Origin: Staphylococcus haemolyticus
Lineage (GTDB): Bacteria > Bacillota > Bacilli > Staphylococcales > Staphylococcaceae
NCBI RefSeq assembly: GCF_006094395.1
Contig: NZ_CP035291.1
Span: 2,453,619 to 2,517,618 of the forward strand
DNA: 64,000 nucleotides
Direction: 5' to 3'
The notes beneath the pieces were generated by a model that was given only the letters and a program-made list of their open reading frames with translations, was not told where the DNA came from and made no database searches. The position numbers were made by a program, and so were the translations under genes. Within the stretch, counting starts at the first letter, position 1; the number at the start of each line of letters is the position of its first letter. Below are positions 27,609 to 37,531 of this stretch, in pieces.

Positions 27609-27618
27609 TCTATTTTAA
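25942..27618 (+). CDS. IS1272 transposase (DDE, IS1182 family), copy 2
   Basis: A 558-residue transposase with the same sequence as copy 1 up to IEIVFF. A seven-T run near 27570 (six in copy 1) then shifts the last residues to SLIQELYVPDSLF. The stop codon (27616-27618) lies in flanking DNA beyond the right terminal repeat. Catalytic motifs FIDGTKIEANANR, VADAGYG and VEPVFGFMK are intact. Confidence 0.93.
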   Translation: MYKNYNMTQLTLPMETSVLIPTNDISRHVNDIVETIPDNEFDEFRHHRGATSYHPKMMLKVILYAYTQSVFSGRKIEKMLNDSIRMMWLSQNQKPSYKTINRFRVNPKVDALLESLFIQFYSQCVKQNLIDDKAIFIDGTKIEANANRYTFVWKKSIQNHESKMNEDSKALYHELVTNKIIPEIKEDHDNELTKEEIDLIGSHLDKEIEDLNQHINNEKCTKTRKQIRLKRTKIKKYKKQINDYFERKYRYEFQKSILKDRNSYSKTDHDATFMRMKEDHMKNGQLKPGYNLQIATNSQFVLSYNVYQNPTDTRTMIPFLNSIQETYGHLPEYIVADAGYGSESNYKAIIDDFNRTPLITYGMFIKDKTKKYKSDIFNTQNWNYDEINDEFICPNNKRLGFKRYAYRHDKYGYKRDFKLYECDDCSECPLKNQCMNFNSKTNKKIMKNYNWEYFKSQINKKLSEPETKNIYSQRKIDVEPVFGFMKAILGFTRMSVRGLNKVKRELGFVLMALNIRKVVAQRAENNQKIYKKDNFYIISIEIVFFSLIQELYVPDSLF

Positions 27619-27636
27619 TGAAAAGGAAGTCATACA

Positions 27637-29442
27637 TTATGATTTATAATTGAAATCAGGAATGTTATGCCAACGTTCTTTAAAATAATGTGCAATCGCT
27701 TTAGGTTTACGGTCGCGTGTGAAGATACCTTTCTTATTACCTTGAACACGAATGATACCGTTTGATGTTTCAAAATCTGCGAAATTCCATGTCTGTTCAC
27801 CGATAAATTGTGGGTATTTATCCATAATTTCATGGTTCGCTTTATAGTAATTCAATTGATATTCTTCCGTAAACATTTGATCATCAATCGCATGCATACC
27901 TGCAACGGTATCAGCACCATATTCTGTGAACATAATTGGCTTGTTAGGTTGTCGTTCAGACCACTGTGCTAATTCTTTATCCAGTGCTTTTTTCGCACTT
28001 GCTAAATCTGCAGATTGCGTATACCAACCGTAATAGCGATTTAAGCATAATACATCAACTAAATCTTGCACTTCACATACATCAGGTTGTGCCATTAAAA
28101 TGGTAACGATTGTAACAGGTCGTTTCTGTGGATCTTTACGTTTTGCTAATTCCACAAATGGTTCAAAATAAGCTTTTGCGCCTTTTTCATTAGAAGCAGG
28201 TTCATTAGCGATTGACCACATAACTACGCACGCATGGTTCTTATCTCTTTCAATCAAACCTTCTATGACTTCTTTATGCGCTTGATGTGTATCAATCTCT
28301 TTCCAAGTATCATGTTCTAATTGGCCACCTAAAGCCACCATAAAATTAAGATGTACACCGACCGCTGTCGTTTCATCGATCACAACGATACCTTGTTCAT
28401 CCGCTAGACGCATCATTTCTTCGGAATATGGATAATGCGCTGTTCTAAAAGAATTGGCACCAATCCATTTCATCAAATTAATGTCCATTACATTGGCTGC
28501 CTCATTTAAGCCACGCCCACTATAAAATGTATCTTCATGCTTACCAAATCCTTTGAAATAAAACGGTTTATTATTGATAAGGAATTGACCATCTTTTACT
28601 TCTACAGAGCGAATACCAAATCGTTCTGTATATACATCAACAACCTCACCGTCATTCAGAAGTTCAACTTTCATGTGATAAAGATACGCATTAAGTGGCT
28701 GCCATAAATGAGGATTATCAATAGACATTGCACCTTCAGATTCATCATGCTTCGTAACCACTTGCCCATCTTCATCTATAATCGTTACGCTAATTCGATC
28801 AATATCTGAGCGGTTTCCGTGAACATTCACTTTATAATTCACTATACTTTCTCCACTTTGTTTAACTTCTGGGTTAATCACAATATCCTGAATATATGTT
28901 TGAGGTGTTGTATATATTTTTACAGGGCGATGAATGCCTGCGTAATTAAAGAAGTCAAAGTTTGGCGTGTTGACTGGCGTAACCGTTCCATCTTCATCAA
29001 CACGTTCACTATAATTACCTACCGGCAATGTGCTATGCGTCAGTATATTGTTGACCTTCACCGTTAATCGATGACTACCTGTTGTAGCGATTTCCGTAAT
29101 ATTCACTTCAAATGGTAGAAAGCCGCCTGAATGTGTCACGATTTCCTTGCCATCTAAATAAACCGTCGCATGATGCGTTACTGAACCAAATCTTAATACA
29201 ATACGTTCACCTTTGAGGTGCTTTGGAATCATAATCTCACGTTCATAGTAAACGTCGCCAACGTGTTGTCGAATACTTTGAATCACACCTTGATCATTAT
29301 AAGAACCTGGTACAGCCATTACATCTTCTGTATCTAAAGCTTGACTTACGTCGACATGTTCTTTATAGCCTACTAATTTAAATTTCCATATACCAGACAC
29401 GTCTAATAATTGTCTGGTTTCTGTATTAATTGGGTATAACAT
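27637..29442 (-). CDS. uidA: Beta-glucuronidase (GH2)
   Basis: A 601-residue GH2 enzyme starting [21 protein letters not shown], which aligns with the UidA N terminus. The sugar-binding, immunoglobulin-like and TIM-barrel domains are all present. The acid/base and nucleophile glutamates fall in [10 protein letters not shown] and [10 protein letters not shown]. The second of two ATGs is chosen because AAGGAGGA abuts the first. There is no signal peptide, so it cleaves imported glucuronides. It is last in the hexuronate operon. Confidence 0.96.
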   Translation of the reverse strand: MLYPINTETRQLLDVSGIWKFKLVGYKEHVDVSQALDTEDVMAVPGSYNDQGVIQSIRQHVGDVYYEREIMIPKHLKGERIVLRFGSVTHHATVYLDGKEIVTHSGGFLPFEVNITEIATTGSHRLTVKVNNILTHSTLPVGNYSERVDEDGTVTPVNTPNFDFFNYAGIHRPVKIYTTPQTYIQDIVINPEVKQSGESIVNYKVNVHGNRSDIDRISVTIIDEDGQVVTKHDESEGAMSIDNPHLWQPLNAYLYHMKVELLNDGEVVDVYTERFGIRSVEVKDGQFLINNKPFYFKGFGKHEDTFYSGRGLNEAANVMDINLMKWIGANSFRTAHYPYSEEMMRLADEQGIVVIDETTAVGVHLNFMVALGGQLEHDTWKEIDTHQAHKEVIEGLIERDKNHACVVMWSIANEPASNEKGAKAYFEPFVELAKRKDPQKRPVTIVTILMAQPDVCEVQDLVDVLCLNRYYGWYTQSADLASAKKALDKELAQWSERQPNKPIMFTEYGADTVAGMHAIDDQMFTEEYQLNYYKANHEIMDKYPQFIGEQTWNFADFETSNGIIRVQGNKKGIFTRDRKPKAIAHYFKERWHNIPDFNYKS

Positions 29443-29459
29443 CTTCATTCCTCCTTATA

Positions 29460-30302
29460 TTACACACCTGAATATGCGTTAAAGCCACCATCTACTGGTA
29501 ATACAACGCCATTAACAAAGCTTGACGCCTCTTTACTAACTAGGAATAATAATGCACCTACCAATTCTTCCGGTTTACCGAAACGTTCCATTGGCGTAGC
29601 ATTAATAATTTTTTCAGAGCGCGCTGTATAACTGCCATCTTCATTTAGTAGTAATGCTTCGTTTTGTTTTGTTAGTAAAAAGCCTGGGGCTATGGCATTT
29701 ACTCTAATATTTGTTTTAGAGAAATACACACTTAGCCATTGTGTGAAATTACTAATTGCTGCTTTTGCACCACTATAGGCTGGAATTTTTGTAAGTGGGG
29801 TAAAGGCATTCATTGATGAAATATTAATAATCGTTGCGTCTGCTTTATCTAACATATCCGTTGCGAAAACTTGTGACGGAATAAATGTACCTAGGAAATT
29901 AAGATCCATTACGAAGCCAACACTTTCTTCATCTAAGTTGAAGAATGTTTGTTTATCTTGATCTAAGTCACCTTCAAAGCGTTCGTCATCTGTAGTACCT
30001 TTAGGCGCATTACCGCCTGCACCATTTATTAAAATATCGACACTACCGAAAGTATCATTGACTTCCTGTTTAATTCGTTTCATGTCTTCTTTATTTGTTA
30101 CATCGCCTAGAAATACTTGAGATTCTCCGCCGAGTGCTTTTATTGTTTCAACTAAGCCACTTGCATCCTCTCTAAGGCCAACCATCGCAACTTTAGCGCC
30201 ACTTTGTGCTAAGGCAGTAGACATCGCACTGCCAATGACACCTGTTCCACCTGTAATGACAACGACTTTATCTGTTAAATCAATATCGAATGGTAATTTC
30301 AT
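29460..30302 (-). CDS. uxuB: D-mannonate oxidoreductase, SDR type
   Basis: A 280-residue short-chain dehydrogenase with the nucleotide motif TGGTGVIGSAMS, NGAGGN, and the catalytic Ser-Tyr-Lys in NISSMNAF...PAYSGAKAA. It is placed between uxuA and uidA, so reduction of D-fructuronate to D-mannonate is the expected reaction. Gram-positive UxuB proteins often belong to this SDR class rather than the classical polyol dehydrogenase class. AAAGGAG precedes the ATG. Confidence 0.87.
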   Translation of the reverse strand: MKLPFDIDLTDKVVVITGGTGVIGSAMSTALAQSGAKVAMVGLREDASGLVETIKALGGESQVFLGDVTNKEDMKRIKQEVNDTFGSVDILINGAGGNAPKGTTDDERFEGDLDQDKQTFFNLDEESVGFVMDLNFLGTFIPSQVFATDMLDKADATIINISSMNAFTPLTKIPAYSGAKAAISNFTQWLSVYFSKTNIRVNAIAPGFLLTKQNEALLLNEDGSYTARSEKIINATPMERFGKPEELVGALLFLVSKEASSFVNGVVLPVDGGFNAYSGV

Positions 30303-30320
30303 AAGTTCATTTCTCCTTTT

Positions 30321-31367
30321 TTATTTGTTATTCTTACTAACCGCTTCATATAAACCGTTTAAATAGGTTGCGCCTAACGCACGATCATATAATCCATACC
30401 CTGGTTTACCTGTTTCGCCCCAAATCATACGTCCATGGTCTGGTCTTATAGGGCCATGATAGTCAAAACTATGCAAAGTTTTAACGACTTCATACATGTC
30501 GATTGAACCTTTTTCAGATAAATGTGCAGATTCTTGGAACGATTTATCGCCAATTAATTTAACATTACGTGCATGTACAAAGTTGACGCGGCCTTTCTCG
30601 CCAAAGTAACGTAACATGTCAACGAAGTCATTTCTGCGATCAGCACCTAATGAGCCAGAGCACATCGTTAAACCATTGTATTTAGAATCATACAAGTTAA
30701 TAAAGCGCTCTAAATTTTCTTTGTTAGTGATAATACGTGGTAAACCAAAGATATTCCATGGTGGATCGTCCGGATGTATCGCCATCAGAACATCTTCCTC
30801 TTCAGCAACCGGTATTACTTTTTGGATAAAGTAATTTAAGTTGTCCCATAGCGTTTCTTCATCTACTTCTTTATAATCATCAAATAATTGTTTTAAATCT
30901 TCTTTCGTATAACTTGAATCCCATCCTGGCAATGATAATTCACCACTTAATGGATTCATTTTCTCAACATCTTGTTCATCATAGATTAAGCAAGTAGAAC
31001 CATCATCTAAGCGGTAGTCTAATTGTGAACGCGTCCAATCAAATACTGGCATAAAGTTGTAACATACAATCTTGATACCTGCTTGTCCTAGATTTCGAAG
31101 TGTTTCACAATAATTTTCGATGTATTTATCGCGTGTAGGTTTACCTAATTTAATATCTTCATGTACAGGTACACTTTCAATCACCGATAATTCCATGCCT
31201 GCATCTTCAATTTCTTGCTTTAATGCTTTAATTTTATCTAATGGCCAAACTTCACCAACCGGTACATCATAAATTGCACTTACAATACCTTTCATTCCAG
31301 GTATTTGTTTAATATATTCCAAGCTGATTGGATCATCTTTGCCGTACCATCTAAATGTCATTTTCAT
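30321..31367 (-). CDS. uxuA: Mannonate dehydratase
   Basis: A 348-residue xylose-isomerase-like barrel protein starting MKMTFRWYG, with [10 protein letters not shown] and FVHARNVK carrying metal ligands. It converts D-mannonate to 2-keto-3-deoxygluconate. Spacing to uxuB and uxaC is under 20 nt on both sides, so it is co-translated. Confidence 0.95.
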   Translation of the reverse strand: MKMTFRWYGKDDPISLEYIKQIPGMKGIVSAIYDVPVGEVWPLDKIKALKQEIEDAGMELSVIESVPVHEDIKLGKPTRDKYIENYCETLRNLGQAGIKIVCYNFMPVFDWTRSQLDYRLDDGSTCLIYDEQDVEKMNPLSGELSLPGWDSSYTKEDLKQLFDDYKEVDEETLWDNLNYFIQKVIPVAEEEDVLMAIHPDDPPWNIFGLPRIITNKENLERFINLYDSKYNGLTMCSGSLGADRRNDFVDMLRYFGEKGRVNFVHARNVKLIGDKSFQESAHLSEKGSIDMYEVVKTLHSFDYHGPIRPDHGRMIWGETGKPGYGLYDRALGATYLNGLYEAVSKNNK

Positions 31368-31379
31368 TGTCTTGTCCCC

Positions 31380-32783
31380 CTATATTAATTTGAAGTAGTT
31401 ATAAGCGTTGTTATAGCAAATATTTTCAATCATGCGTTTTAATAGTTGATCATCATTAGGGATTTCACCTTTTTCAACTAAGTCCCCAATGAATGAAGAT
31501 AATATACGTCTAAAGTAATCGTGTCTTGAATATGAAATAAAGCTTCTTGAATCTGTTAACATACCAACAAAATGCATTAGCAACCCTTGATCAGCTAATG
31601 ATGACATTTGTCTTAACATGCCTCTTTTCGTATCATTGAACCACCAACCTGCACCATGTTGTACTTTACTTTTAATACCTGGTTCAGTTTGGAAATTCGC
31701 AATTGTAGAACCCACGATATCATTATAAATTGGGTTTAAGTTATACAAGATGGTCTTAGGTAAGTGTCCTTCTTGTTCCATCATGTCTAGTGTTGCATTT
31801 AAATGATACGCAAGATTGTCTTGGTCTCTAATTGAGTCAAAGCCAGCATCTTTTCCTACTTTTTCAAACATCTTCGTATTATTATTTCGAATTGCACCAA
31901 AGTGAATTTGCATTACCCAACCACGTTCATAGTATGCCTTACTCAATTCATTTAACATGTAGCTTTGGAACTGGAATCGTTCATATGTTGAAATATCTGC
32001 ATGATTTAAAGCTTTCTTGAAAATGTCTTGAATAGCTTGATCCGTATACGCCTCAAAATGCATTTCTTCTAAACCATGGTCAGCTAATCGACCGCCTTTA
32101 TCATGGAAATATTGAATACGTTTATATAACGCTTCGATAAAGTCAGAAGGTGTCGTAATTGGATGCGTAAGGTTTTCTAACTTTTGTAGTAAGTCTGTAA
32201 ACGCTGGGTCGCCAACTTTAAATACATCATCAGGTCTAAATGCAGGTAGGACAGTCGTGTTAAATCCATCCTTTGCTTTAATAGCATCATGATAGTTTAA
32301 GTCGTCTGTAGGATTATCTGTTGTGCAAATTAAGTTGACATTCGAATCAGTAATCAATGATTGAGTTGTTGTGTGATGTTGTTTTAGATAATCATTAGCA
32401 CGATGATAAATAGCTTCAGCGTTATCACTAGTCAGTAAGTCTTCAATGTCAAAATACATTTTCAATTCAAGTTGTGACCAGTGATATAACGGATTACCCA
32501 CTGAATTTTCTAATGTTTCTGCCCATTTTTTAAATTTATCAAGTGGTGCAGCATCGCCAGTAATATACTGTTCTTCAATGCCTTGTGCACGCATTGCACG
32601 CCATTTGTAATGATCACCACTGAGCCATAAGTCTGTAATATTGTCACATGCCACATTGTCGCTAATTTGCTTAGGGTCTAGATGACAATGGTAGTCATAA
32701 ATTGGCATATCTTTCGCAAAATCATGGTATAAATGTTTTCCTGTTTCATTATTCAACATAAAATGTTCATTTATAAAAGCCAT
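31380..32783 (-). CDS. uxaC: Glucuronate isomerase
   Basis: A 467-residue UxaC with the amidohydrolase-type site PIYDYHCHLDPKQI and the late RSFISYSRHDYFRRIL. It converts D-glucuronate to D-fructuronate (and galacturonate to tagaturonate). AAGGAGCG precedes the ATG. Confidence 0.96.
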   Translation of the reverse strand: MAFINEHFMLNNETGKHLYHDFAKDMPIYDYHCHLDPKQISDNVACDNITDLWLSGDHYKWRAMRAQGIEEQYITGDAAPLDKFKKWAETLENSVGNPLYHWSQLELKMYFDIEDLLTSDNAEAIYHRANDYLKQHHTTTQSLITDSNVNLICTTDNPTDDLNYHDAIKAKDGFNTTVLPAFRPDDVFKVGDPAFTDLLQKLENLTHPITTPSDFIEALYKRIQYFHDKGGRLADHGLEEMHFEAYTDQAIQDIFKKALNHADISTYERFQFQSYMLNELSKAYYERGWVMQIHFGAIRNNNTKMFEKVGKDAGFDSIRDQDNLAYHLNATLDMMEQEGHLPKTILYNLNPIYNDIVGSTIANFQTEPGIKSKVQHGAGWWFNDTKRGMLRQMSSLADQGLLMHFVGMLTDSRSFISYSRHDYFRRILSSFIGDLVEKGEIPNDDQLLKRMIENICYNNAYNYFKLI

Positions 32784-32798
32784 ATCGTATACGCTCCT

Positions 32799-34202
32799 TT
32801 AAATTTCTTCTCTCAATGCAAGTTCTTTAACAATTTGTTTATGTCGTTTATCTGTAAGTGGGTACCATATAAAGAAGATAATGAATGCGATGGTACATGC
32901 CACTGCCGGTACTGCAAAGAATAAAACTTTAAGTCCAAAGATTGTGCCCGCTGATTGGTCTACATTAGGTTGATAACCAATGAACGTTAATGCTAATCCA
33001 GGTACGAAACCTGCAAGTGCTTGTGATACTTTTCTAGTAAAGCTATAACTTGAATAAGTGATACCTTCTGAACGTAATCTGAATTTCCATTGTCCGTATT
33101 CCACAACGTCTGCAATGAATGCCCATACAACTGTGTTAGGAATAACTAAGAAGAATTGTGCTATCGTATTCATGATTAGGAACATGACATAATTTTCTCC
33201 GAAGAATAAGAAGTTTAAGACTTCGAAGATAACAAATCCGCCAATACCAATGAGGGCTGTATATTTTTTACCTAACTTTTTACTAATATATGTAGTAGCA
33301 AATAACGCTGGTAATAAAACGATAAAGTTTAATGTACTGACTAAACCAACAAGATTCGGTTTATCTAATACATATTTAAAGTAGTAAAGTTGTGTTGATT
33401 GTACTAAGAACATAGACATAATCGTTAATAGTGTGAAGATAGCTAAGACGGCAAAGGCTTCATTTTTCACTAAGTTGAAGAAGGCTTTCTTATTGACGCC
33501 TTTCTTTTTCGGACGTTCGATCACGTGACGTTCTTTAACACCTTTGTAGCAAATCAAATGGAATATCACACCAAAGATTGCAAGCATACCAACAACTACT
33601 GGATAACCAATTGCGTGATTATCAAATTTTGAAACTAATGGTACAACGGCAATACCTGCAATGAATAATGCACTTTGTGATCCTAAGTTTCTAAATACAG
33701 ATAACTGTGTTCTATCATCCGCATTCACTGTCATTGCAGCTGATAATGAGCCATAAGGGATATTAACGACTGAATAAGCCGCGTTAAACATTAAATAAGT
33801 TGCGAACGCCCAAATGACCTTTCCAGTATCACTGAAATTAGGTGCGGTAAATGAGAGCACCGTTAAGATTGCTAGGGGCACCGTGCCATATAAGATGAAT
33901 GGTCTAAATTTACCTTTAGGCCCTATATTGGTTCTTGAATCGACGATTGTCCCTACACCTGTATCTACAAATGCATCAAAGATTTTTGCAACTAAAAATA
34001 CAAGACCACCGTAGAAAGCTGAAATACCTAAAATATCTGTGAAGAACATCATTAAGTAAATTTGTCCCATATCAAACATCATGCCGTTACCTAAATCACC
34101 AAATCCATAAGATAACTTTTCTTTAAAACCTAATGTTGATTTTTGAATATTATTGAGACTCTGCACTTTTTGCTTTTCTCTTGTTTCAACTGTAGTTCCC
34201 AT
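32799..34202 (-). CDS. GPH-family sugar:cation symporter (glucuronide/hexuronate)
   Basis: A 467-residue, 12-helix membrane protein. It contains EKLSYGFGDLGNGMMFDMGQIYLMMFFTD and a VVEYGQWKFRLRSEGI loop, diagnostic of the glycoside-pentoside-hexuronide symporters. Operon position makes glucuronide or free glucuronate the likely substrate; UidA being cytosolic favours intact glucuronide uptake. It lies between uxaC and kdgK. Confidence 0.9.
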   Translation of the reverse strand: MGTTVETREKQKVQSLNNIQKSTLGFKEKLSYGFGDLGNGMMFDMGQIYLMMFFTDILGISAFYGGLVFLVAKIFDAFVDTGVGTIVDSRTNIGPKGKFRPFILYGTVPLAILTVLSFTAPNFSDTGKVIWAFATYLMFNAAYSVVNIPYGSLSAAMTVNADDRTQLSVFRNLGSQSALFIAGIAVVPLVSKFDNHAIGYPVVVGMLAIFGVIFHLICYKGVKERHVIERPKKKGVNKKAFFNLVKNEAFAVLAIFTLLTIMSMFLVQSTQLYYFKYVLDKPNLVGLVSTLNFIVLLPALFATTYISKKLGKKYTALIGIGGFVIFEVLNFLFFGENYVMFLIMNTIAQFFLVIPNTVVWAFIADVVEYGQWKFRLRSEGITYSSYSFTRKVSQALAGFVPGLALTFIGYQPNVDQSAGTIFGLKVLFFAVPAVACTIAFIIFFIWYPLTDKRHKQIVKELALREEI

Positions 34203-34217
34203 AATACTGCCTTCTTT

Positions 34218-35228
34218 CTATCTATTGATATCTTTGTTACTTTCAATAGACGTATTTATTTTTTCAAGATTGGCATAACTATAATCACCAATGACGTTGT
34301 GCTTATAAACCATGTTATTGATCCCAAATTGAACAGTATCTTTTAAATCCCATTGCTTCATAATTCCATAAATGATACCTACACTAAATGCATCACCCGT
34401 GCCTAATCTATCTAAGATATCGACCTCAACTGTTTCAGTTTGTTCGAGTTGATTTGGTGTAGAAAGAAATCCTTGTAAGCGGTTTCTTTTATGGTTAAAA
34501 ATTTTTCTCTGTGTAAATGCAATATAGTTAATGTTGTATGTTTGATGTATTTTCGTTAAAAACGGTCTAATGTCTTCAATATTAGCCATTCGATCTAAAC
34601 CATCTTTTAAATCTTTGCCATCTTCACCAGGCAGTGATAATGGCTCATAACCAAAGATTAAATCCACGTCGTATAAGAGTTCAGACATTTTTCTTCTCGC
34701 AGTTTGAAAATCCCACAACGCATCTCTAAAGTTCAAATCACAGCTTACAAAAAGACCTAATGTTTTAGCTATTTTGACCGCTTTTTTCAAGTATTCAAAT
34801 AACGCATCGTTTAGTGCTGCCGTAATACCTGTAATATGAAACCATTCATGCGCTTTTAATATACTTTCAATTTCATATTCATCAGGATTTAATTGGCTAA
34901 ATACACTCATTTGTCTATCGTAAATAAGACGATTTGCTCTTTGTGCATAACCACTCTCAGTAAAATAAATACCTAATCTGCCACTAGCGCTTTTCACCTT
35001 ATCGGCATTCACGTTGTAACGTCTTAAATGTTGTATGATGTTGTCGCCAATATCATTATTAGGTAAGGCTGTTACCATTGCGGTGTCGATACCTAAGCCT
35101 GATAAGCCTATCGCAACATTCATTTCGGCCCCGCCATAATGAATATCAAACGCTTGTGCCTGTTCAAATGTTTGGTGATGCGGTGTACTTAATCGCATCA
35201 ATATCTCGCCAAAAGTAATGAATGACAT
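34218..35228 (-). CDS. kdgK: 2-keto-3-deoxygluconate kinase (PfkB family)
   Basis: A 336-residue ribokinase-family protein starting MSFITFGEILMRLSTP, with the substrate motif GGAEMNVAIGLSGLG and the catalytic DRLGTGDAFSVGIIYG. It phosphorylates KDG to KDPG. The ATG at 35228 has a modest GGTGAG site; an upstream GTG (35240) lacks one and would overlap kdgA. Confidence 0.93.
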   Translation of the reverse strand: MSFITFGEILMRLSTPHHQTFEQAQAFDIHYGGAEMNVAIGLSGLGIDTAMVTALPNNDIGDNIIQHLRRYNVNADKVKSASGRLGIYFTESGYAQRANRLIYDRQMSVFSQLNPDEYEIESILKAHEWFHITGITAALNDALFEYLKKAVKIAKTLGLFVSCDLNFRDALWDFQTARRKMSELLYDVDLIFGYEPLSLPGEDGKDLKDGLDRMANIEDIRPFLTKIHQTYNINYIAFTQRKIFNHKRNRLQGFLSTPNQLEQTETVEVDILDRLGTGDAFSVGIIYGIMKQWDLKDTVQFGINNMVYKHNVIGDYSYANLEKINTSIESNKDINR

Positions 35229-35232
35229 GTGC

Positions 35233-35871
35233 TCACCCACTTACTGTTTGAAATTTTCTGACAAATTTTTCTGTATTTTCTTTAATTACAGTATCGTTTC
35301 CATCTTTTGCATTTTTCATCAATGCACTACCAATACCTACCGCATAAGCACCTTTGTTATACCAATCTTCTAAATTATCTAAAGATACGCCACCTGAAGG
35401 CATTAATTCTATATGTGGTATAGGTCCATGTACATTTTTTATGAAATTCGCGCCTAGCAAGTCTCCAGGGAATAATTTAACTAAGTCTACGCCTGATTCC
35501 ATTGCTTGTACGATTTCTGTTACAGAACCACACCCAGGTAAATAAGGTACTGCATATCGGTTACACATTTTAGCTATTTCAATATCCAAGTGAGGGCTTA
35601 CGATATATTCAGCACCGTTTAAAATAGCGATTCGTGCTGTTCCACTATCTAATACAGTACCTGCTCCGATGACGATATGTTCATCGCTTGTCGCACTTAA
35701 GTGTCGAATAACTTCTTCTGCTTGAGGCGTTGTAAAGGTAATCTCAATATTATAAATGCCACCTTCTATCATTTGTTGAACAGCAGCGATTGCATCATCT
35801 TTGCTTTTACCTCTGACAACTGCGACGAGATAATTTTCATGCAATTGATTTAATATTTTTATTTTCTTCAT
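35233..35871 (-). CDS. kdgA: KDPG aldolase
   Basis: A 212-residue class I aldolase, LVAVVRGKSKDDA...IEITFTTPQAEEVI. It has the Schiff-base Lys in DLVKLFPGDLLG and the closing MPSGGVSLDNLEDWYNKG. It splits KDPG to pyruvate and glyceraldehyde-3-phosphate. AAGGAG places the start at 35871, 12 codons inside the longest frame. It is first in the operon, directly after the promoter at 35917-35944. Confidence 0.93.
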   Translation of the reverse strand: MKKIKILNQLHENYLVAVVRGKSKDDAIAAVQQMIEGGIYNIEITFTTPQAEEVIRHLSATSDEHIVIGAGTVLDSGTARIAILNGAEYIVSPHLDIEIAKMCNRYAVPYLPGCGSVTEIVQAMESGVDLVKLFPGDLLGANFIKNVHGPIPHIELMPSGGVSLDNLEDWYNKGAYAVGIGSALMKNAKDGNDTVIKENTEKFVRKFQTVSG

Positions 35872-35916
35872 TTTCGCAAAGCTCCTTATTTCTAATTTCT
35901 TTGCCAACCCAATTTC

Positions 35917-35971
35917 ATTATATTTGCAAATGACGAATCGTCAATTTAGCGCAGTCAGAAATCGCTTTCAA
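35917..35971 (-). promoter_or_regulatory. Promoter, palindromic operator and cre site of the hexuronate operon
   Basis: On the minus strand TTGACG (35939-35944), a 16-nt spacer and TATAAT (35917-35922) form a strong promoter. The palindrome TGACGATTCGTCA (35931-35943) overlaps the -35, as a repressor operator would. TTGAAAGCGATTTCT (35957-35971) fits the catabolite-responsive element consensus WTGNAANCGNWNNCW at every position and lies just upstream, implying CcpA control. Confidence 0.75.
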
Positions 35972-35979
35972 GCAAAAAT

Positions 35980-36026
35980 AAACCCTTCCTATCAAAATCC
36001 TAAAAAGCTTGATATGAAAGGGTTTA
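35980..36026 (-). terminator. Terminator downstream of the AraC-type regulator
   Basis: AAACCCTT and AAGGGTTT arms with inner TATCA/TGATA pairing, then ATTTTTG on the minus strand. The roughly 240 nt between it and the regulator are AT-rich and hold no gene that I can see. Confidence 0.7.
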
Positions 36027-36267
36027 TAGCATGTTTTCATTTTCTTAATGATGATGAATTACAACGAAATATCATCAAAATAAATGCTAAAAAAACAGTA
36101 TAAATTGCTAATATTTTTTGTAAAATTTTAATGATTTTTATAAATTATTGACCTTAAATTTAAAAAAGTAGCAAATTTTCTAAATTTTCTATTACTTGAA
36201 CTAGTGATAAATAAAAATGAATGATAATTTTAAATTGCAAGCAAAGTTCAACGCATCACTTCTAAGT

Positions 36268-37500
36268 TTAATTCACCGAGCTATATTGTTTACGATATTC
36301 TAACGGTGACAGTTGATACTTAGCTTTAAAACATTTTGTAAAGTAACTTTGCTGTTTAAAACCTATGTAATTTGAAATCTCATCAACTTTCATAGGTGTA
36401 TGAATTAATAAATCTCTTCCCTTTTCAACACGTAATTGCATAATATATTGCGAAACAGATTGTCCCGTTTCCTGATTAAACAATCTTGACAGGTATGATG
36501 GTGCCAACCCAACTAAATCAGCCAATTCATTTAGACAAAGTGGACGATCCAAATTAATTTTGATGTGTTGAATGACAGTATTAATGTTAGCACTGTACTT
36601 AAGAGATTTAACCTTTAATGCGGTCTGTGCATACTCATAAATGAGGTTTTCCATTACATTATCTAAGTCTTCAATGTCAGTGGCATCATCGATTTCTGCA
36701 GCATACTTCCCTGAGATATCATTGATGGTCAATAAATTGACGTTAGCCTTTTCAATGGCTTTCCGACATAACGTATTAACAAGAAACCCTCTATACTTAT
36801 GATTTAATAAATCATCTGTGACGCGTCGTATGCCAGATACTGAAACTTTCATTAATTTAAATAAATTGAGTGCTTCATCAGCATTACCATTCTGTATGGC
36901 AGTCAGCATTCTATTTTCAATATCGTAGCGTTCTTTAATCTTATTAAATGTGAATTCATATTGTGCCTTATCTTTGGCGTGTGATTCTGGGTTACGATGA
37001 AAGCTAAAATCAATATCTTCAACACTATAATGAATATTTCTATTTTTTAAATATCGAACAGCTAGATGCGTCATATTGAGCGCTTGGCTATACTGACAAA
37101 CCGGTATTTGCAGAAGATATTGTTTTAAGATGGTAAGTTTGGAATGTTTAATTTGGACTTCTTGAAGCATTTCGAGACATTTATTTTCACTCGGTCTTTG
37201 AAGTAAAAATGGACCTAATATAATAACTTGATGCAATTTTCGATATTTAAACATTAAAAAGTGTGCATCAAATTGATTCACATAATGGTAAATCATATTA
37301 CTTTTCATATTTTCTAAAAGTTTTTGTAGTTCTGCTTTATAGCGTTTGCTCTTTGTATTGGTAAAAGGCGATTTCAAGTGACTACTTATATGCTTGAGAT
37401 CTTCCAAATCATATCGTTCAAGAGATACCATTAATAGTTCAAACGCATGCGTTTGTAAAATACCAAAAACTTCTCGATTTATCACATTAATCACCCTCAT
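36268..37500 (-). CDS. AraC-family transcriptional regulator
   Basis: A 410-residue regulator. Two AraC HTH motifs occupy roughly residues 310-405, including LNELADLVGLAPSYLSRLFNQETG and VDEISNYIGFKQQSYFTKCFKAKY. The first 300 residues form a long, mainly helical region without a recognised ligand domain. It is divergent from the HAD/GH3 pair and upstream of the hexuronate operon, so it may control either. The long N terminus resembles YesN-size or Rsp-like staphylococcal regulators. Confidence 0.88.
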   Translation of the reverse strand: MRVINVINREVFGILQTHAFELLMVSLERYDLEDLKHISSHLKSPFTNTKSKRYKAELQKLLENMKSNMIYHYVNQFDAHFLMFKYRKLHQVIILGPFLLQRPSENKCLEMLQEVQIKHSKLTILKQYLLQIPVCQYSQALNMTHLAVRYLKNRNIHYSVEDIDFSFHRNPESHAKDKAQYEFTFNKIKERYDIENRMLTAIQNGNADEALNLFKLMKVSVSGIRRVTDDLLNHKYRGFLVNTLCRKAIEKANVNLLTINDISGKYAAEIDDATDIEDLDNVMENLIYEYAQTALKVKSLKYSANINTVIQHIKINLDRPLCLNELADLVGLAPSYLSRLFNQETGQSVSQYIMQLRVEKGRDLLIHTPMKVDEISNYIGFKQQSYFTKCFKAKYQLSPLEYRKQYSSVN

Positions 37501-37531
37501 TTATGACTATTACAAGAAAGGATTGAAAACA

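Noticed and set aside
35247..35262. AATTTTCTGACAAAT, CodY-like
   Set aside because: Two mismatches and located inside the kdgA 3' coding region, far from its promoter.
36172..36190. AATTTTCTAAATTTT, CodY-like, below the AraC gene
   Set aside because: Three mismatches in a very AT-rich spacer and not upstream of a gene start.
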